From Flavobacterium lacustre (lineage in GTDB: Bacteria; Bacteroidota; Bacteroidia; Flavobacteriales; Flavobacteriaceae), in the NCBI RefSeq assembly GCF_027474525.2, contig NZ_CP114882.2:2728001-2792000 (forward strand): a stretch of DNA of 64,000 bases, read 5' to 3'. Within the stretch, counting starts at the first letter, position 1. Each line of letters starts with the position of its first letter. The notes below the pieces were generated by a model. It worked only from the letters and a program-made list of their open reading frames with translations, ran no database searches and had not been told where the DNA came from. Position numbers and translations under genes: made by a program. Shown piece by piece: positions 15,995 through 25,290 of the stretch.

Positions 15995-17191
15995 ATGAGC
16001 CTATTGCTACCCATAGAAAAAAGAAACGCTGTTTTGAACCGAATGGCAGAACTTCTTGAACAAGAAAGAGCCACTATTAAAACGGTGAATCAACAGGATT
16101 TAAACAATTATTCTGGAGATGATTTAGCTATGGAAAAAAGGCTTTTGGTTGACGATACCAAGATTGACGGAATGATTCTTTCTTTGCAACAACTGTTCAC
16201 TCAAGAAGATCCTGTAGGCAAAGTTCGTTTTGATTTCACCCATGATAATGGTTTAAAAATCTACAATAAAACAGCCGCTTTTGGATCGATTCTAATTATA
16301 TATGAATCCAGACCTGATGTTACGGTTGAAGCGGGCGGAATTGCTTTTAAATCTGGAAATAAAATTTTACTTAAAGGCGGAAAAGAATCGTTACAATCAA
16401 ATTTGAAAATTGTTGCGCTTTGGCATCAAGCCTTAAAAGAAAATGAAGTTGATACAAAATGGGTTGAATACTTAAATTATAACCGAGAGGAAACGCAGGC
16501 TTTTCTGGAAAGACCAACTCAAAAAGTAGATTTAATTGTACCTAGAGGCGGTGAAAACTTAATCAACTTTGTTAAGAAACACGCCACTTGTCCGGTAATT
16601 GTCAGCGGGCGTGGAAACAATTTTGTGTATGTAAATGCCGAAGCTGATTTAGACAAAGCTCTTGCTATAATTATAAACGGAAAAACCTCAAATATATCAG
16701 TTTGCAATGCTTTAGATAAAGTTTTAATTGATACTAATCTTGATAATTGGGAAGTATTTGCACAGAAAGTTGTTTCGGAATTGCAACAAAAAAACGTTAT
16801 GGTTTTAGGTGATGAAACTATTTCAAAAACCACAAATATTCCCCAAATTGAATCAGATTCGGTTTGGTACGAGGAATTTTTAGATTATAAAATTGTAATT
16901 GGTACAACCAATTCTGACCAAGATGCAATTGATAAAATCAATAAATATTGTGGCGGACATTCGGCTTCAATAATAACAAAGAATGATAGTATTGCACAAG
17001 AATTTATGGAAAACGTAGATACTGCTGCAGTTTATCAAAATGCTTCTACCCGATTTACAGATGGCGGACAATTTGGACTTGGAGGAGAATTGGCGATAAG
17101 TACCGATAAATTACACCAAAGAGGACCAATTGGTTTACAACATTTAGTAACCAATAAATGGTATATTTACGGAGACGGACAAATCAGATAA
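15995..17191 (+). CDS. proA: Glutamate-5-semialdehyde dehydrogenase
   Basis: 398 residues. It reduces gamma-glutamyl phosphate to glutamate-5-semialdehyde for proline synthesis. The aldehyde-dehydrogenase-like catalytic cysteine is visible in NGKTSNISVCNALDKV, and YESRPDVTVEAGGIAFKSGN is a strong ProA marker. It starts 3 bp after argD and is followed by proB, so proline genes are inside the arginine operon. That coordinates two pathways which share glutamate as precursor. Confidence 0.95.
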   Translation: MSLLLPIEKRNAVLNRMAELLEQERATIKTVNQQDLNNYSGDDLAMEKRLLVDDTKIDGMILSLQQLFTQEDPVGKVRFDFTHDNGLKIYNKTAAFGSILIIYESRPDVTVEAGGIAFKSGNKILLKGGKESLQSNLKIVALWHQALKENEVDTKWVEYLNYNREETQAFLERPTQKVDLIVPRGGENLINFVKKHATCPVIVSGRGNNFVYVNAEADLDKALAIIINGKTSNISVCNALDKVLIDTNLDNWEVFAQKVVSELQQKNVMVLGDETISKTTNIPQIESDSVWYEEFLDYKIVIGTTNSDQDAIDKINKYCGGHSASIITKNDSIAQEFMENVDTAAVYQNASTRFTDGGQFGLGGELAISTDKLHQRGPIGLQHLVTNKWYIYGDGQIR

Positions 17192-17269
17192 TTTTATTGG
17201 ATTTCAGATTAAATACGTAAAGAATTAAGAATATTAACAGAACAGTTTGCGCCCTTTGCGGTTAAAAAA

Positions 17270-18031
17270 ATGGCTAAAAAAAGAATTTTATTAAAAATTG
17301 GAAGTAATACGTTAACCAAAGAAACCAATCATATTTCGAGAGGAAAGATAGAAGATATTGGTATGCAAATTGCCGCGCTGAAAGAAGATTATGAATTTGT
17401 AATTGTAAGCTCAGGAGCAATTGCTGCAGCGAAACAATTTGTAAAACTAGAATCTCCGGATAACGAAATTTTTGTAAAACAAGCTTTGGCTTCTATCGGT
17501 CAGCCTCATTTGATGCGGATTTTTCATGAAAATTTTAGTGATTTAGGATTGCATACGTCACAATGCTTGCTGTCCTATTCTGATTTTGAAAAAAAACAAA
17601 CTAAAGTAAATATTGTAAATACTATAAATGTATTAGTCAAAAACAATTATATTCCAATTATTAACGAAAACGATACGGTTGCAACCGACGAAATTAAGTT
17701 TGGTGATAACGATAAATTAGCTGCACTAACAGCAGTTTTGTTGGACGTTGATATTTTGATTATTGCCACTAATACTAATGGAATTTACACTAAAGCTTCT
17801 ATCAAAAACACTATTCCTGAAACCATTTCTTTGGTAACTGATTTAGATTCCCTTCAAAATGAAATTGGTGATTCAAAATCTTCCCATGGAACTGGTGGAA
17901 TGCAATCTAAAATTGATTCGGCTGCTATTGCCAAAGCCGCTAACATTGAAACTTGGATTGTTAATGGATTAGAAGATAACTTTATATTGAAAGCATTAAA
18001 TAACGAAATACCTTTTACTAAAATAATTTAA
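17270..18031 (+). CDS. proB: Glutamate 5-kinase, catalytic domain only
   Basis: 253 residues. An amino-acid kinase fold enzyme that phosphorylates glutamate to gamma-glutamyl phosphate. The lysine-rich start KKRILLKIGSNTLT, VSSGAIAAA, INENDTVATDEIKFGDNDKLAA and GTGGMQSKIDSA motifs match ProB. It is about 110 residues shorter than Escherichia coli ProB because the C-terminal PUA domain is absent. PUA-less forms are known and remain active. A 78-bp gap precedes it. Confidence 0.94.
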   Translation: MAKKRILLKIGSNTLTKETNHISRGKIEDIGMQIAALKEDYEFVIVSSGAIAAAKQFVKLESPDNEIFVKQALASIGQPHLMRIFHENFSDLGLHTSQCLLSYSDFEKKQTKVNIVNTINVLVKNNYIPIINENDTVATDEIKFGDNDKLAALTAVLLDVDILIIATNTNGIYTKASIKNTIPETISLVTDLDSLQNEIGDSKSSHGTGGMQSKIDSAAIAKAANIETWIVNGLEDNFILKALNNEIPFTKII

Positions 18032-18089
18032 TTCGAATATTGAATTGCCAGATTTTCACACAATTCATGATTCATAATTCATAATTACA

Positions 18090-19037
18090 ATGAACTACAT
18101 CTCCATAGAAAATATAGATTCCCTTCAAAAATGGGTGAAACAGGCTTTAAAAATCAAGAAAAATCCACTTAAAAATAAAAAACTAGGGAAGAATAAAACC
18201 TTAGGAATGTTATTTTTTAATCCAAGCTTAAGAACTCGTTTGAGTACACAAAAAGCGGCTCTAAATTTGGGGATGAATGTGATGGTAATGAATTTTACAA
18301 ATGAAGGTTGGACGCTGGAGTTTGGTGATGGAGCAATTATGGATCAAGGTGCTTCAGAACATATCAAAGAAGCAGCTGCAGTGGTTTCGCAATATTGTGA
18401 CATTATTGCTATCAGAGCATTCGCAGGATTGACAGACAAAGAAAAAGACAATGCCGAGACTGTTCTTACTGGTTTCTTAAAATATGCAACTGTTCCCGTT
18501 GTTAATATGGAAAGTGCAACCGGACATCCTTTGCAATCGCTTGCAGATGCGATAACTATGGAAGAACACAAAACAACTCACCGACCAAAAGTAGTCTTGA
18601 CTTGGGCACCACATCCTAAAGCATTACCTCAGGCTGTAGCAAATTCATTTGTACAAATGATGCAATTACAAGAGGCTGATTTTGTGATTACACATCCAAA
18701 AGGTTACGAATTGAATCCAGAAATAACGAAAGATTCAACAATTGAATATGATCAAAATAAAGCTTTTGAAAATGCTGATTTTATTTATGCCAAAAACTGG
18801 AGTAATTATAACGATTACGGAAAAATAACAAATTCAGATCCTAATTGGACTGTGAATGCCGCAAAAATGGCACTTACGAATAACGCAAAATTCATGCATT
18901 GTTTACCCGTAAGACGTAATGTAATTGTCTCTGACGAAGTGATTGACAGCGAAAATTCTATTGTTATAGAGCAAGCCAATAACAGAACCTATTCGGCACA
19001 ATTAGTGTTGCAAAAAATATTAGAAAATGGAAAATAA
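18090..19037 (+). CDS. argF': N-succinylornithine carbamoyltransferase (ArgF'-type)
   Basis: 315 residues. It carbamoylates N-acylornithine to N-acylcitrulline instead of using free ornithine. The carbamoyl-phosphate loop reads FFNPSLRTRLSTQKAALNLG (about 42-61) and the C-terminal motif is MHCLPVRRN. It is very close in pattern to the Bacteroides fragilis succinylornithine enzyme and clearly not a classical OTCase. The residue just before the EH of the 80s loop is Ser89. The equivalent position is Pro90 in the B. fragilis succinyl enzyme and Glu92 in the Xanthomonas acetyl enzyme, where published swaps at this site change substrate preference. Ser therefore predicts succinylornithine. It overlaps argB by 11 bp. 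Confidence 0.92.
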   Translation: MNYISIENIDSLQKWVKQALKIKKNPLKNKKLGKNKTLGMLFFNPSLRTRLSTQKAALNLGMNVMVMNFTNEGWTLEFGDGAIMDQGASEHIKEAAAVVSQYCDIIAIRAFAGLTDKEKDNAETVLTGFLKYATVPVVNMESATGHPLQSLADAITMEEHKTTHRPKVVLTWAPHPKALPQAVANSFVQMMQLQEADFVITHPKGYELNPEITKDSTIEYDQNKAFENADFIYAKNWSNYNDYGKITNSDPNWTVNAAKMALTNNAKFMHCLPVRRNVIVSDEVIDSENSIVIEQANNRTYSAQLVLQKILENGK

Positions 19038-19812
19038 AAAACCATTAACCCTAATAAAAATTGGAGGAAATATCATTGACAATCCAATCGAATTAGCACA
19101 GTTTTTATCTGATTTTTCTAAAATTGAAGGATACAAAGTGCTTGTTCACGGCGGTGGAAAATCAGCAACGAAAATGGCAACAAGTATTGGTCTGGTTCCC
19201 CAAATGATTGATGGGCGACGTATCACAGATGCTGCAATGCTTGATGTAGTAGTGATGATTTATGCGGGACAAATCAACAAAGATATCGTTGCGCAATTAC
19301 AGGCAAATGAGACTAATGCCATGGGATTTTCCGGAGCTGATGGAAATCTAATCCAATCGGAAAAAAGAAACCATCCAACAATAGATTATGGTTTTGTAGG
19401 CGATGTGAAAAAAGTAAATACTTCTTTATTAGAAACTTTACTTATCAACGGAATCACTCCTGTTTTTTGTGCCATAACGCACGATAAAAAAGGACAATTA
19501 TTGAACACTAATGCTGATACAATTGCAAGTGAATTATCCATTGCCCTATCGGAAGTTTTTGAAGTAACTTTGAATTATTGTTTCGAAAAACAAGGCGTAT
19601 TATATGATGCCGAAGATGATTCGTCAGTAATCACGTCTATAAATCAAGAATTATATGCTAAATTAAAAGCCGAAAAAGCGATACATTCAGGTATGATTCC
19701 AAAATTAGACAACTGTTTTAATAGTTTGTCTAAAGGAGTTCAAAAAATAAAAATTGGGCATCACCGAATGTTGCAAGACAAGAAGGCATTGTATACCACT
19801 ATCACTTTATGA
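19027..19812 (+). CDS. argB: N-acylglutamate kinase
   Basis: 261 residues, amino-acid kinase family. It phosphorylates N-acylglutamate, the second step of arginine synthesis. N-terminal TLIKIGGNIID and LVHGGGKSATKMATSIG are the substrate and phosphate loops, and LNTNADTIASELSIAL the ATP-site region. Substrate may be N-succinylglutamate in this lineage. It starts within argF' (11-bp overlap) and overlaps argE by 4 bp (ATGA), so the three genes are translationally coupled. Confidence 0.94.
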   Translation: MENKKPLTLIKIGGNIIDNPIELAQFLSDFSKIEGYKVLVHGGGKSATKMATSIGLVPQMIDGRRITDAAMLDVVVMIYAGQINKDIVAQLQANETNAMGFSGADGNLIQSEKRNHPTIDYGFVGDVKKVNTSLLETLLINGITPVFCAITHDKKGQLLNTNADTIASELSIALSEVFEVTLNYCFEKQGVLYDAEDDSSVITSINQELYAKLKAEKAIHSGMIPKLDNCFNSLSKGVQKIKIGHHRMLQDKKALYTTITL

Positions 19813-20879
19813 AAAATATAGAAACTCTTACACAAGAAGCCATTACGTTACTAAAAGCACTGATTGAGACTCCTTCCTTTTCGAGCGAAGAAGCTCAAAC
19901 AGCACTTTTGATTGAAAAATGGTTTATACAAAATGACATCCCTTTCAAAAGAGAAAATAATAATATTTGGGCTTTCAATGAACATTTTGATGCCAACAAA
20001 CCAACGCTTTTACTAAATTCTCACCACGATACTGTAAAACCAAATCAAGGTTATACCAACAATCCATTTGAAGCCATTGTAAAAGATGGTAAATTATTTG
20101 GATTAGGTAGTAATGATGCCGGCGGTTGTTTAGTTTCACTTTTGGCTACTTTTGTTCATTTTTATTCCAATGAAAATTTGCCTTACAATATTGTAATGGT
20201 CGCTTCTGCGGAAGAAGAAAGTAGCGGTAAAAATGGACTAAACAGCGTTTTGAAACAGTTACCGGAACTCGAATGTGCCATTGTTGGAGAACCTACTTTA
20301 ATGCAATTAGCTGTTGCCGAAAAAGGATTATTGGTATTGGATGTAATCGTAAAAGGAACTGCAAGTCATGCTGCGCACAATAATCCTGATAATCCTATTT
20401 ACAATGCGATGTCTGTAATTGAATGGTTCAAAACTTTTCAATTCGAAAAAATATCTGATGTTTTAGGACCTGTAAAAATGACCGTAACGCAAGTAACTGC
20501 AGGGAAACAGCACAATGTTGTTCCAGCTGAATGCCATTTGGTTGTTGATATAAGAGTCAATGATTGTTACAACAATACCGAAATTTTAGAAACGGTAAGA
20601 AAGCATCTGACAGCCGAAATCAATCCGCGTTCCATGCATTTAAACGCATCTTCAATTCCACTTAATCATGGATTAGTTCAAGCCGGAATCGCATTAGGAA
20701 GAACAACTTATGGTTCTCCTACCCTTTCTGACCAATCAGTTTTGAGCTGTAAATCATTAAAATTAGGACCTGGCGAAACCCTGCGGTCCCACTCTGCTGA
20801 CGAATTTATATTTATAAACGAAATTGAAGAAGGAATTCAATTGTATATCAAAATTCTAACTAACTTTTTCAAACAATAA
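19809..20879 (+). CDS. argE: N-acylornithine/N-acylcitrulline deacylase (M20 family)
   Basis: 356 residues, metallopeptidase family M20. Metal ligands and catalytic residues are visible: LLNSHHDTVKP (His and catalytic Asp), GLGSNDAGG (bridging Asp), ASAEEESSG (catalytic Glu and ligand Glu) and AIVGEPT. With an acylornithine carbamoyltransferase in the same operon, the deacylation substrate is expected to be N-succinylcitrulline (inference). It begins with a 4-bp overlap on argB. A short inverted repeat separates it from argH. Confidence 0.9.
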   Translation: MKNIETLTQEAITLLKALIETPSFSSEEAQTALLIEKWFIQNDIPFKRENNNIWAFNEHFDANKPTLLLNSHHDTVKPNQGYTNNPFEAIVKDGKLFGLGSNDAGGCLVSLLATFVHFYSNENLPYNIVMVASAEEESSGKNGLNSVLKQLPELECAIVGEPTLMQLAVAEKGLLVLDVIVKGTASHAAHNNPDNPIYNAMSVIEWFKTFQFEKISDVLGPVKMTVTQVTAGKQHNVVPAECHLVVDIRVNDCYNNTEILETVRKHLTAEINPRSMHLNASSIPLNHGLVQAGIALGRTTYGSPTLSDQSVLSCKSLKLGPGETLRSHSADEFIFINEIEEGIQLYIKILTNFFKQ

Positions 20880-20886
20880 TATGTAC

Positions 20887-20906
20887 GGACAAGTCAAAAC
20901 TTGTCC
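20887..20906 (+). repeat. 8-bp inverted repeat between argE and argH
   Basis: GGACAAGT-CAAA-ACTTGTCC is a perfect hairpin with a 4-nt loop in the 58-bp gap, with no T-run after it. It could be an mRNA processing or stability element, or an operator. Only one copy was seen in the window. Confidence 0.6.
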
Positions 20907-20937
20907 TTGATATAATACGATACAAAAAAATACACCT

Positions 20938-22218
20938 ATGAAACTTTGGGAAAAAGGAATACCAACAGATAAGCAAATTGAACATTTTACAGTAGGAAAT
21001 GACCGAGAATTAGATTTGGTCTTAGCTAAATATGATGCTTTAGGTTCTATTGCTCACGCAAAAATGCTTGGCACAATTGGACTTCTGACTGATTCAGAAA
21101 CGGTTTCTTTGGTTTTGGCTTTAGAAGAAATTATTGCAGATGTAGAGAAAGGGAATTTTGAAATAGAAGACAGTTTTGAGGACGTACATTCTAAAATCGA
21201 ATATTTACTGACAGTGAAATTAGGAGATGCTGGAAAAAAAATTCATACTGCCCGTTCCCGCAACGATCAAGTTTTAGTTGACGTTAATTTATATCTTAAA
21301 GATGTTGTTAAAGAACTAAAAGAGCAAGTAAAAACGTTGTTCGATTTACTTATGGAATCGGCAGATAAACATCAGAATGTTTTATTGCCAGGATATACTC
21401 ATCTTCAAATTGCAATGCCATCTTCATTCGGTATGTGGTTTTCTGCTTATGCTGAAACTTTAATTGATGATGTAACGATGTTGAATGCCGCTTTAAAAAT
21501 TGTGGACCAAAATCCATTAGGTTCAGCTGCGGGTTACGGAAGTTCATTTCCTATCAACAGAACATTCACAACAGAGGAATTAGGTTTTGAAACCTTAAAA
21601 TTTAATTCGGTAGCCGCTCAAATGAGCCGTGGAAAGTCTGAAAAAACGGTTGCTTTTGCCATGAGCAGTGTTGCAGCTACACTGTCAAAATTTGCAATGG
21701 ATGTATGTTTGTATATGAGTCAGAATTTTGATTTTATCAGTTTACCGGCTCACCTTACAACTGGTTCCAGTATTATGCCACACAAGAAAAACCCTGATGT
21801 TTTTGAATTGATTCGTGGTAAATGCAATAAAATTCAAGCTTTGCCTTATGAAATCACTTTGATTACTAATAACCTTCCAAGTGGCTACCACAGAGATTTA
21901 CAATTGTTGAAAGAAGGGCTGTTTCCTGCAATACAAAATCTAAAAGCCTGTTTAGATATTGCTATTTTTTCTATCAAGGATATCAAAGTAAAAGATAATA
22001 TACTAGCAGATAAAAAATACAATTACCTTTTTACTGTAGACACACTAAACGAAATGGTTGTTGCCGGAATTCCTTTCAGAGACGCTTACAAAGCAGTAGC
22101 AGAGCAATTAGAAAATGGTAGTTTTCAGTCTCCAAAAGAGACCAAACATACACACGAAGGAAGCATCAATAACTTATGCTTAGAAGCTATAAAGGAAAAA
22201 ATGAAGCGGTCTTATTAA
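20938..22218 (+). CDS. argH: Argininosuccinate lyase
   Basis: 426 residues, fumarase/aspartase superfamily. It splits argininosuccinate into arginine and fumarate, the last step of the pathway. Visible are EDVHSKIEYLLT, HTARSRNDQVLVDVNLYLK, LPGYTHLQIAMPSS and the superfamily signature GSSIMPHKKNPDVFELIRG. It is the last gene of the operon and is followed by a strong terminator. Confidence 0.97.
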   Translation: MKLWEKGIPTDKQIEHFTVGNDRELDLVLAKYDALGSIAHAKMLGTIGLLTDSETVSLVLALEEIIADVEKGNFEIEDSFEDVHSKIEYLLTVKLGDAGKKIHTARSRNDQVLVDVNLYLKDVVKELKEQVKTLFDLLMESADKHQNVLLPGYTHLQIAMPSSFGMWFSAYAETLIDDVTMLNAALKIVDQNPLGSAAGYGSSFPINRTFTTEELGFETLKFNSVAAQMSRGKSEKTVAFAMSSVAATLSKFAMDVCLYMSQNFDFISLPAHLTTGSSIMPHKKNPDVFELIRGKCNKIQALPYEITLITNNLPSGYHRDLQLLKEGLFPAIQNLKACLDIAIFSIKDIKVKDNILADKKYNYLFTVDTLNEMVVAGIPFRDAYKAVAEQLENGSFQSPKETKHTHEGSINNLCLEAIKEKMKRSY

Positions 22219-22240
22219 TTCAAAATAAATCCCATTTATA

Positions 22241-22271
22241 AAAATCCATTCCATGTTGAATGGATTTTTTT
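22241..22271 (+). terminator. Terminator of the arginine operon
   Basis: A perfect 11-bp stem (22241-22251 with 22258-22268), a 6-nt loop and a T-run, 22 bp after argH. Confidence 0.88.
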
Positions 22272-22290
22272 ATATTCTAAAATTTTAAAT

Positions 22291-22318
22291 AAAAAAAGCT
22301 CTGATTTCTCAGAGCTTT
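22291..22318 (-). terminator. Terminator of the two-component operon
   Basis: A 10-bp stem (22295-22304 with 22309-22318) and 4-nt loop. On the minus strand it is followed by a run of Ts. It lies 11 bp beyond the response-regulator stop. Confidence 0.85.
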
Positions 22319-22329
22319 CGTTTTTGTTT

Positions 22330-23043
22330 TTATGCAACTTTATTTTTTACAACCAATCTAAATCCTTCACCATGAATATTTAAGATTTCTACATCTTCGT
22401 CTAATTTAAGATACTTTCTTAATTTAGCGATATAAACATCCATACTTCGTGATGTAAAATAGTTGTCATCTCTCCAAATTTTTGTCAATGCTAATTCTCT
22501 TGGCATCAAGTCATTTTCATGAAGAATCAACATTTTCAATAATTCATTTTCTTTAGGAGATAACTTTATAGGCTCTTCGTCACCAAAAGTTAAAAATCTC
22601 AATTTAGAGTTTAAATGAAACTTACCGATGTTAAACTCAAATTGTACTTGCTCCGCTTTAGTATCAGATGATTTTCTTTGAATGATAGCTTTAATTTTCA
22701 TCAATAATACTTCTGAATCAAAAGGTTTATTAAGATAATCATCAGCTCCGGCTTTATATCCTTTTAACACATCTTCTTTCATAGATTTTGCTGTTAAAAA
22801 AATGATAGGCACTTCGTTGTTTTTCTCTCTTATTTCTTTTGCTAAAGTATATCCATCTTTATAAGGCATCATTACATCTAAAATACATAAGTCGTAGGAA
22901 TCTTTTTTGAATTTTTCAAAACCTTCCATACCGTTTTTCGCCAAAACAACATCAAAATCGTTCAGCATTAAATAGTCTTTTAGTACAGCACCAAAATTAA
23001 GGTCATCTTCAACTAAAAGTATTTTTTTATTTACATTTTCCAT
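22330..23043 (-). CDS. OmpR/PhoB-type response regulator
   Basis: 237 residues. The receiver domain (about 6-122) has the acidic pair VEDD at 11-14, the phosphoacceptor Asp56 in CILDVMMP and the conserved Lys106 in LNKPFD. The C-terminal winged-helix domain (about 135-232) includes LTKIWRDDNYFTSRSMDVYIAKLRKYL written over two helices. The kinase gene ends 3 bp upstream. The pair resembles RprY/RprX of Bacteroides, which is essential or stress-linked in some species. Target genes cannot be read from the sequence. Confidence 0.93.
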   Translation of the reverse strand: MENVNKKILLVEDDLNFGAVLKDYLMLNDFDVVLAKNGMEGFEKFKKDSYDLCILDVMMPYKDGYTLAKEIREKNNEVPIIFLTAKSMKEDVLKGYKAGADDYLNKPFDSEVLLMKIKAIIQRKSSDTKAEQVQFEFNIGKFHLNSKLRFLTFGDEEPIKLSPKENELLKMLILHENDLMPRELALTKIWRDDNYFTSRSMDVYIAKLRKYLKLDEDVEILNIHGEGFRLVVKNKVA

Positions 23044-23046
23044 ATT

Positions 23047-24633
23047 TTAATTTATTAGTGGTATTTTTATTATGAAGGTACTTCCTTTTCCCTTTTCACT
23101 TTCTACATAAACTTGACCATTATGGTCTTCTACAATTCTTTTAACATAGGCTAAACCTAATCCATGTCCTTTTACGTTATGAATGTCGCCTGTATGTTCT
23201 CTGTAAAATTTTTCAAAAATTCTTTTCTGAGCCACCTTACTCATTCCCAAACCATTATCTTTTACTTTTATGAGAACCATATCTTTAATATTCTCCGTGT
23301 AAATATCAATCTTTGGAGTATTGGGTGAATACTTAATCGCATTTTCCAATATATTCACAATCACATTGGTAAAATGTACATCATTGATTAAAACTGAAGT
23401 TCTGGCAGCATCAAAATGTGTTGTTATAGAACCTTCTCTGTCTTCAAGAATCAAATTTACATGCTCGATAGCATCATAAATAATATCCTCAATATTGCTG
23501 GATTCTTTTTCAATATCCAATTCTTTTTTCTCTAATTTTGAAATGCGTAACACATTCTCAACTTGGGCATGCATTCTTTTATTCTCGTCCCTTATCATTT
23601 GCAGATATCGCAATACCTTCTCTTTATCATCAATTATTTTCGGGTTTCTTATTGCATCAAGAGCCAAATTGATAGTGGCAATTGGTGTTTTAAACTCATG
23701 GGTCATATTATTAATAAAATCATTTTTGATTTCAGAAATTTGACGTTGACGAATCAATTGACTTAACGCACTTGAATAAGCTATAATAATAATAAGCGTA
23801 AAAATGATAGACAATATTGTTATACTAACGAGTTCTGACAATAAAAATTTCTTTTTATGCGGAAATGTAACTAGTAATTTATATTTTTCATTCCCTTCAT
23901 TATCTGTAAAAATAGGAATGGAATATGTTGCATTTTTATCGTATTTAAAATCACTAGATCGTATTTTAGTCTGAATACCATTGTTTAATATTCCAAACTC
24001 AAATTTAGTTTTCACACCATATTCTTCTAATTCTTTTTTTATCAGTTTTTGCAAAACATCTCTCGAAACACGTTCTTCTAAAGGCATTGCAGACAAAACA
24101 TCTTTTGCTGAAATTTCAAAAAGCGCATTATCCAAAATGTCCAGATTCCCTGATTTTTCAACCCTTACGTCTGGTATTAAACTTTGACTGGTTCCGGAAT
24201 TATCAACTATATTATTATTGTTATAAACTTCAGTTACACGTTTAGAACTAAAACTTTTAAATTTTTCACTATCAAATTTTTTATCAAAGAACGAAGGCGA
24301 TATATTGTAATCTTCAGAAATAATACTGTTAGAATAAATAATTGTTTTATTCGTTCTTGGATTTTTTTGAACATAATAAAATTCCAATAAATCATCTTTT
24401 TTTGGAACTTTTCCCGTACTGTCTTTATAATGATTTATCTTATCATAAAAACTGTAAGCTTCTTGTTTTTGAAGTTTGTCGGCGACATTACCAATAACCT
24501 GTTTTACATGAAATTTAAACTGTTCGTCATTATTTTTAAACGAGGTATTAAACCAATATACTTGGACAAGAATTATCCCTATTAAGGACAGACTCATCAA
24601 TAAAACTAACAATCTAAAAAAAAGTTTATTCAT
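23047..24633 (-). CDS. Membrane sensor histidine kinase (RprX-like)
   Basis: 528 residues. Transmembrane helices lie at about 6-27 and 266-288 and enclose a 240-residue periplasmic sensor without a domain I recognise. The H-box NNMTHEFKTPIATINLALD has His312. N-box (NILENAIKYSPN), G1 (VKDNGLGMS) and G2 (GHGLGLAYVKRIVEDHNG) motifs of the ATPase domain are intact. There is no HAMP domain: only about 20 residues separate the second helix from the H-box helix. It is cotranscribed with the response regulator 3 bp downstream. Confidence 0.93.
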   Translation of the reverse strand: MNKLFFRLLVLLMSLSLIGIILVQVYWFNTSFKNNDEQFKFHVKQVIGNVADKLQKQEAYSFYDKINHYKDSTGKVPKKDDLLEFYYVQKNPRTNKTIIYSNSIISEDYNISPSFFDKKFDSEKFKSFSSKRVTEVYNNNNIVDNSGTSQSLIPDVRVEKSGNLDILDNALFEISAKDVLSAMPLEERVSRDVLQKLIKKELEEYGVKTKFEFGILNNGIQTKIRSSDFKYDKNATYSIPIFTDNEGNEKYKLLVTFPHKKKFLLSELVSITILSIIFTLIIIIAYSSALSQLIRQRQISEIKNDFINNMTHEFKTPIATINLALDAIRNPKIIDDKEKVLRYLQMIRDENKRMHAQVENVLRISKLEKKELDIEKESSNIEDIIYDAIEHVNLILEDREGSITTHFDAARTSVLINDVHFTNVIVNILENAIKYSPNTPKIDIYTENIKDMVLIKVKDNGLGMSKVAQKRIFEKFYREHTGDIHNVKGHGLGLAYVKRIVEDHNGQVYVESEKGKGSTFIIKIPLIN

Positions 24634-24638
24634 CGAAA

Positions 24639-24646
24639 CAAAATTA
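24639..24646 (-). promoter_or_regulatory. -7 element of the two-component operon
   Basis: TAATTTTG on the minus strand matches TAnnTTTG and is 5 bp upstream of the kinase ATG, implying a nearly leaderless mRNA. No -33 element was recognised. Confidence 0.35.
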
Positions 24647-24692
24647 GTATTTTAACAATATATTAAATAATAGATTAACCAAATATTAACAT

Positions 24693-25289
24693 CTAACCTT
24701 CATTTTGTTGAATATTTAAAATTTTAAGAATTTCTTCTGCTTTCAGTTTTGCAGTTTCAATATTTCTATTATCAATTATAAAGTTACTTTTTGAAATGCG
24801 TTGTTCATCATTCCATTGTGCGTTTATTCTTTTTAAAACCTGTTCTCGGTTTGTTTTATCTCTTTCAATAACTCTTTGAATTCTAGACTCTAAAGGTGCC
24901 GTTACTGTTATTATATAATCGCAGTTTTTATAATTGCCACTTTCAAATAAAATTGCAGCTTCATAAATAACAAACGGAGAGGCTTTATGGTTTAGCAACC
25001 ATTTTTCAAAATGATTTCGTACTGCCGGATGAACAATCGCGTTGAGTTGATCTAATTTCTCTGAATCTGCAAAAACAATCTCCGCTAGTTTTGCCCTGTT
25101 CAAAATAGTATTGTCAAAAATACTTTCTCCAAATTTTTCTTTAATTGAATCTTTGACCTCCGAGGATTCCATCAGCTTTTTTGCCTCATCATCGGCTATA
25201 TATACTGGGATTCCCAAAGTTGAAAAATAATTGGCAATCGTAGTTTTACCACTTCCAATACCACCTGTCAACCCAATTATTTTTGTCAT
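24693..25289 (-). CDS. coaE: Dephospho-CoA kinase
   Basis: 198 residues. It phosphorylates dephospho-CoA, the last step of coenzyme A synthesis. The Walker A motif GLTGGIGSGKTT is at about 6-17, then VYIADDEAKKLM, and the lid region VIERDKTNREQVLKRINAQW. A 1-bp gap follows the glycosyltransferase stop, so it is probably cotranscribed from the promoter upstream of that gene. coaBC, the earlier step of the same pathway, lies 5 kb upstream on the same strand. Confidence 0.95.
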   Translation of the reverse strand: MTKIIGLTGGIGSGKTTIANYFSTLGIPVYIADDEAKKLMESSEVKDSIKEKFGESIFDNTILNRAKLAEIVFADSEKLDQLNAIVHPAVRNHFEKWLLNHKASPFVIYEAAILFESGNYKNCDYIITVTAPLESRIQRVIERDKTNREQVLKRINAQWNDEQRISKSNFIIDNRNIETAKLKAEEILKILNIQQNEG

Positions 25290-25290
25290 A

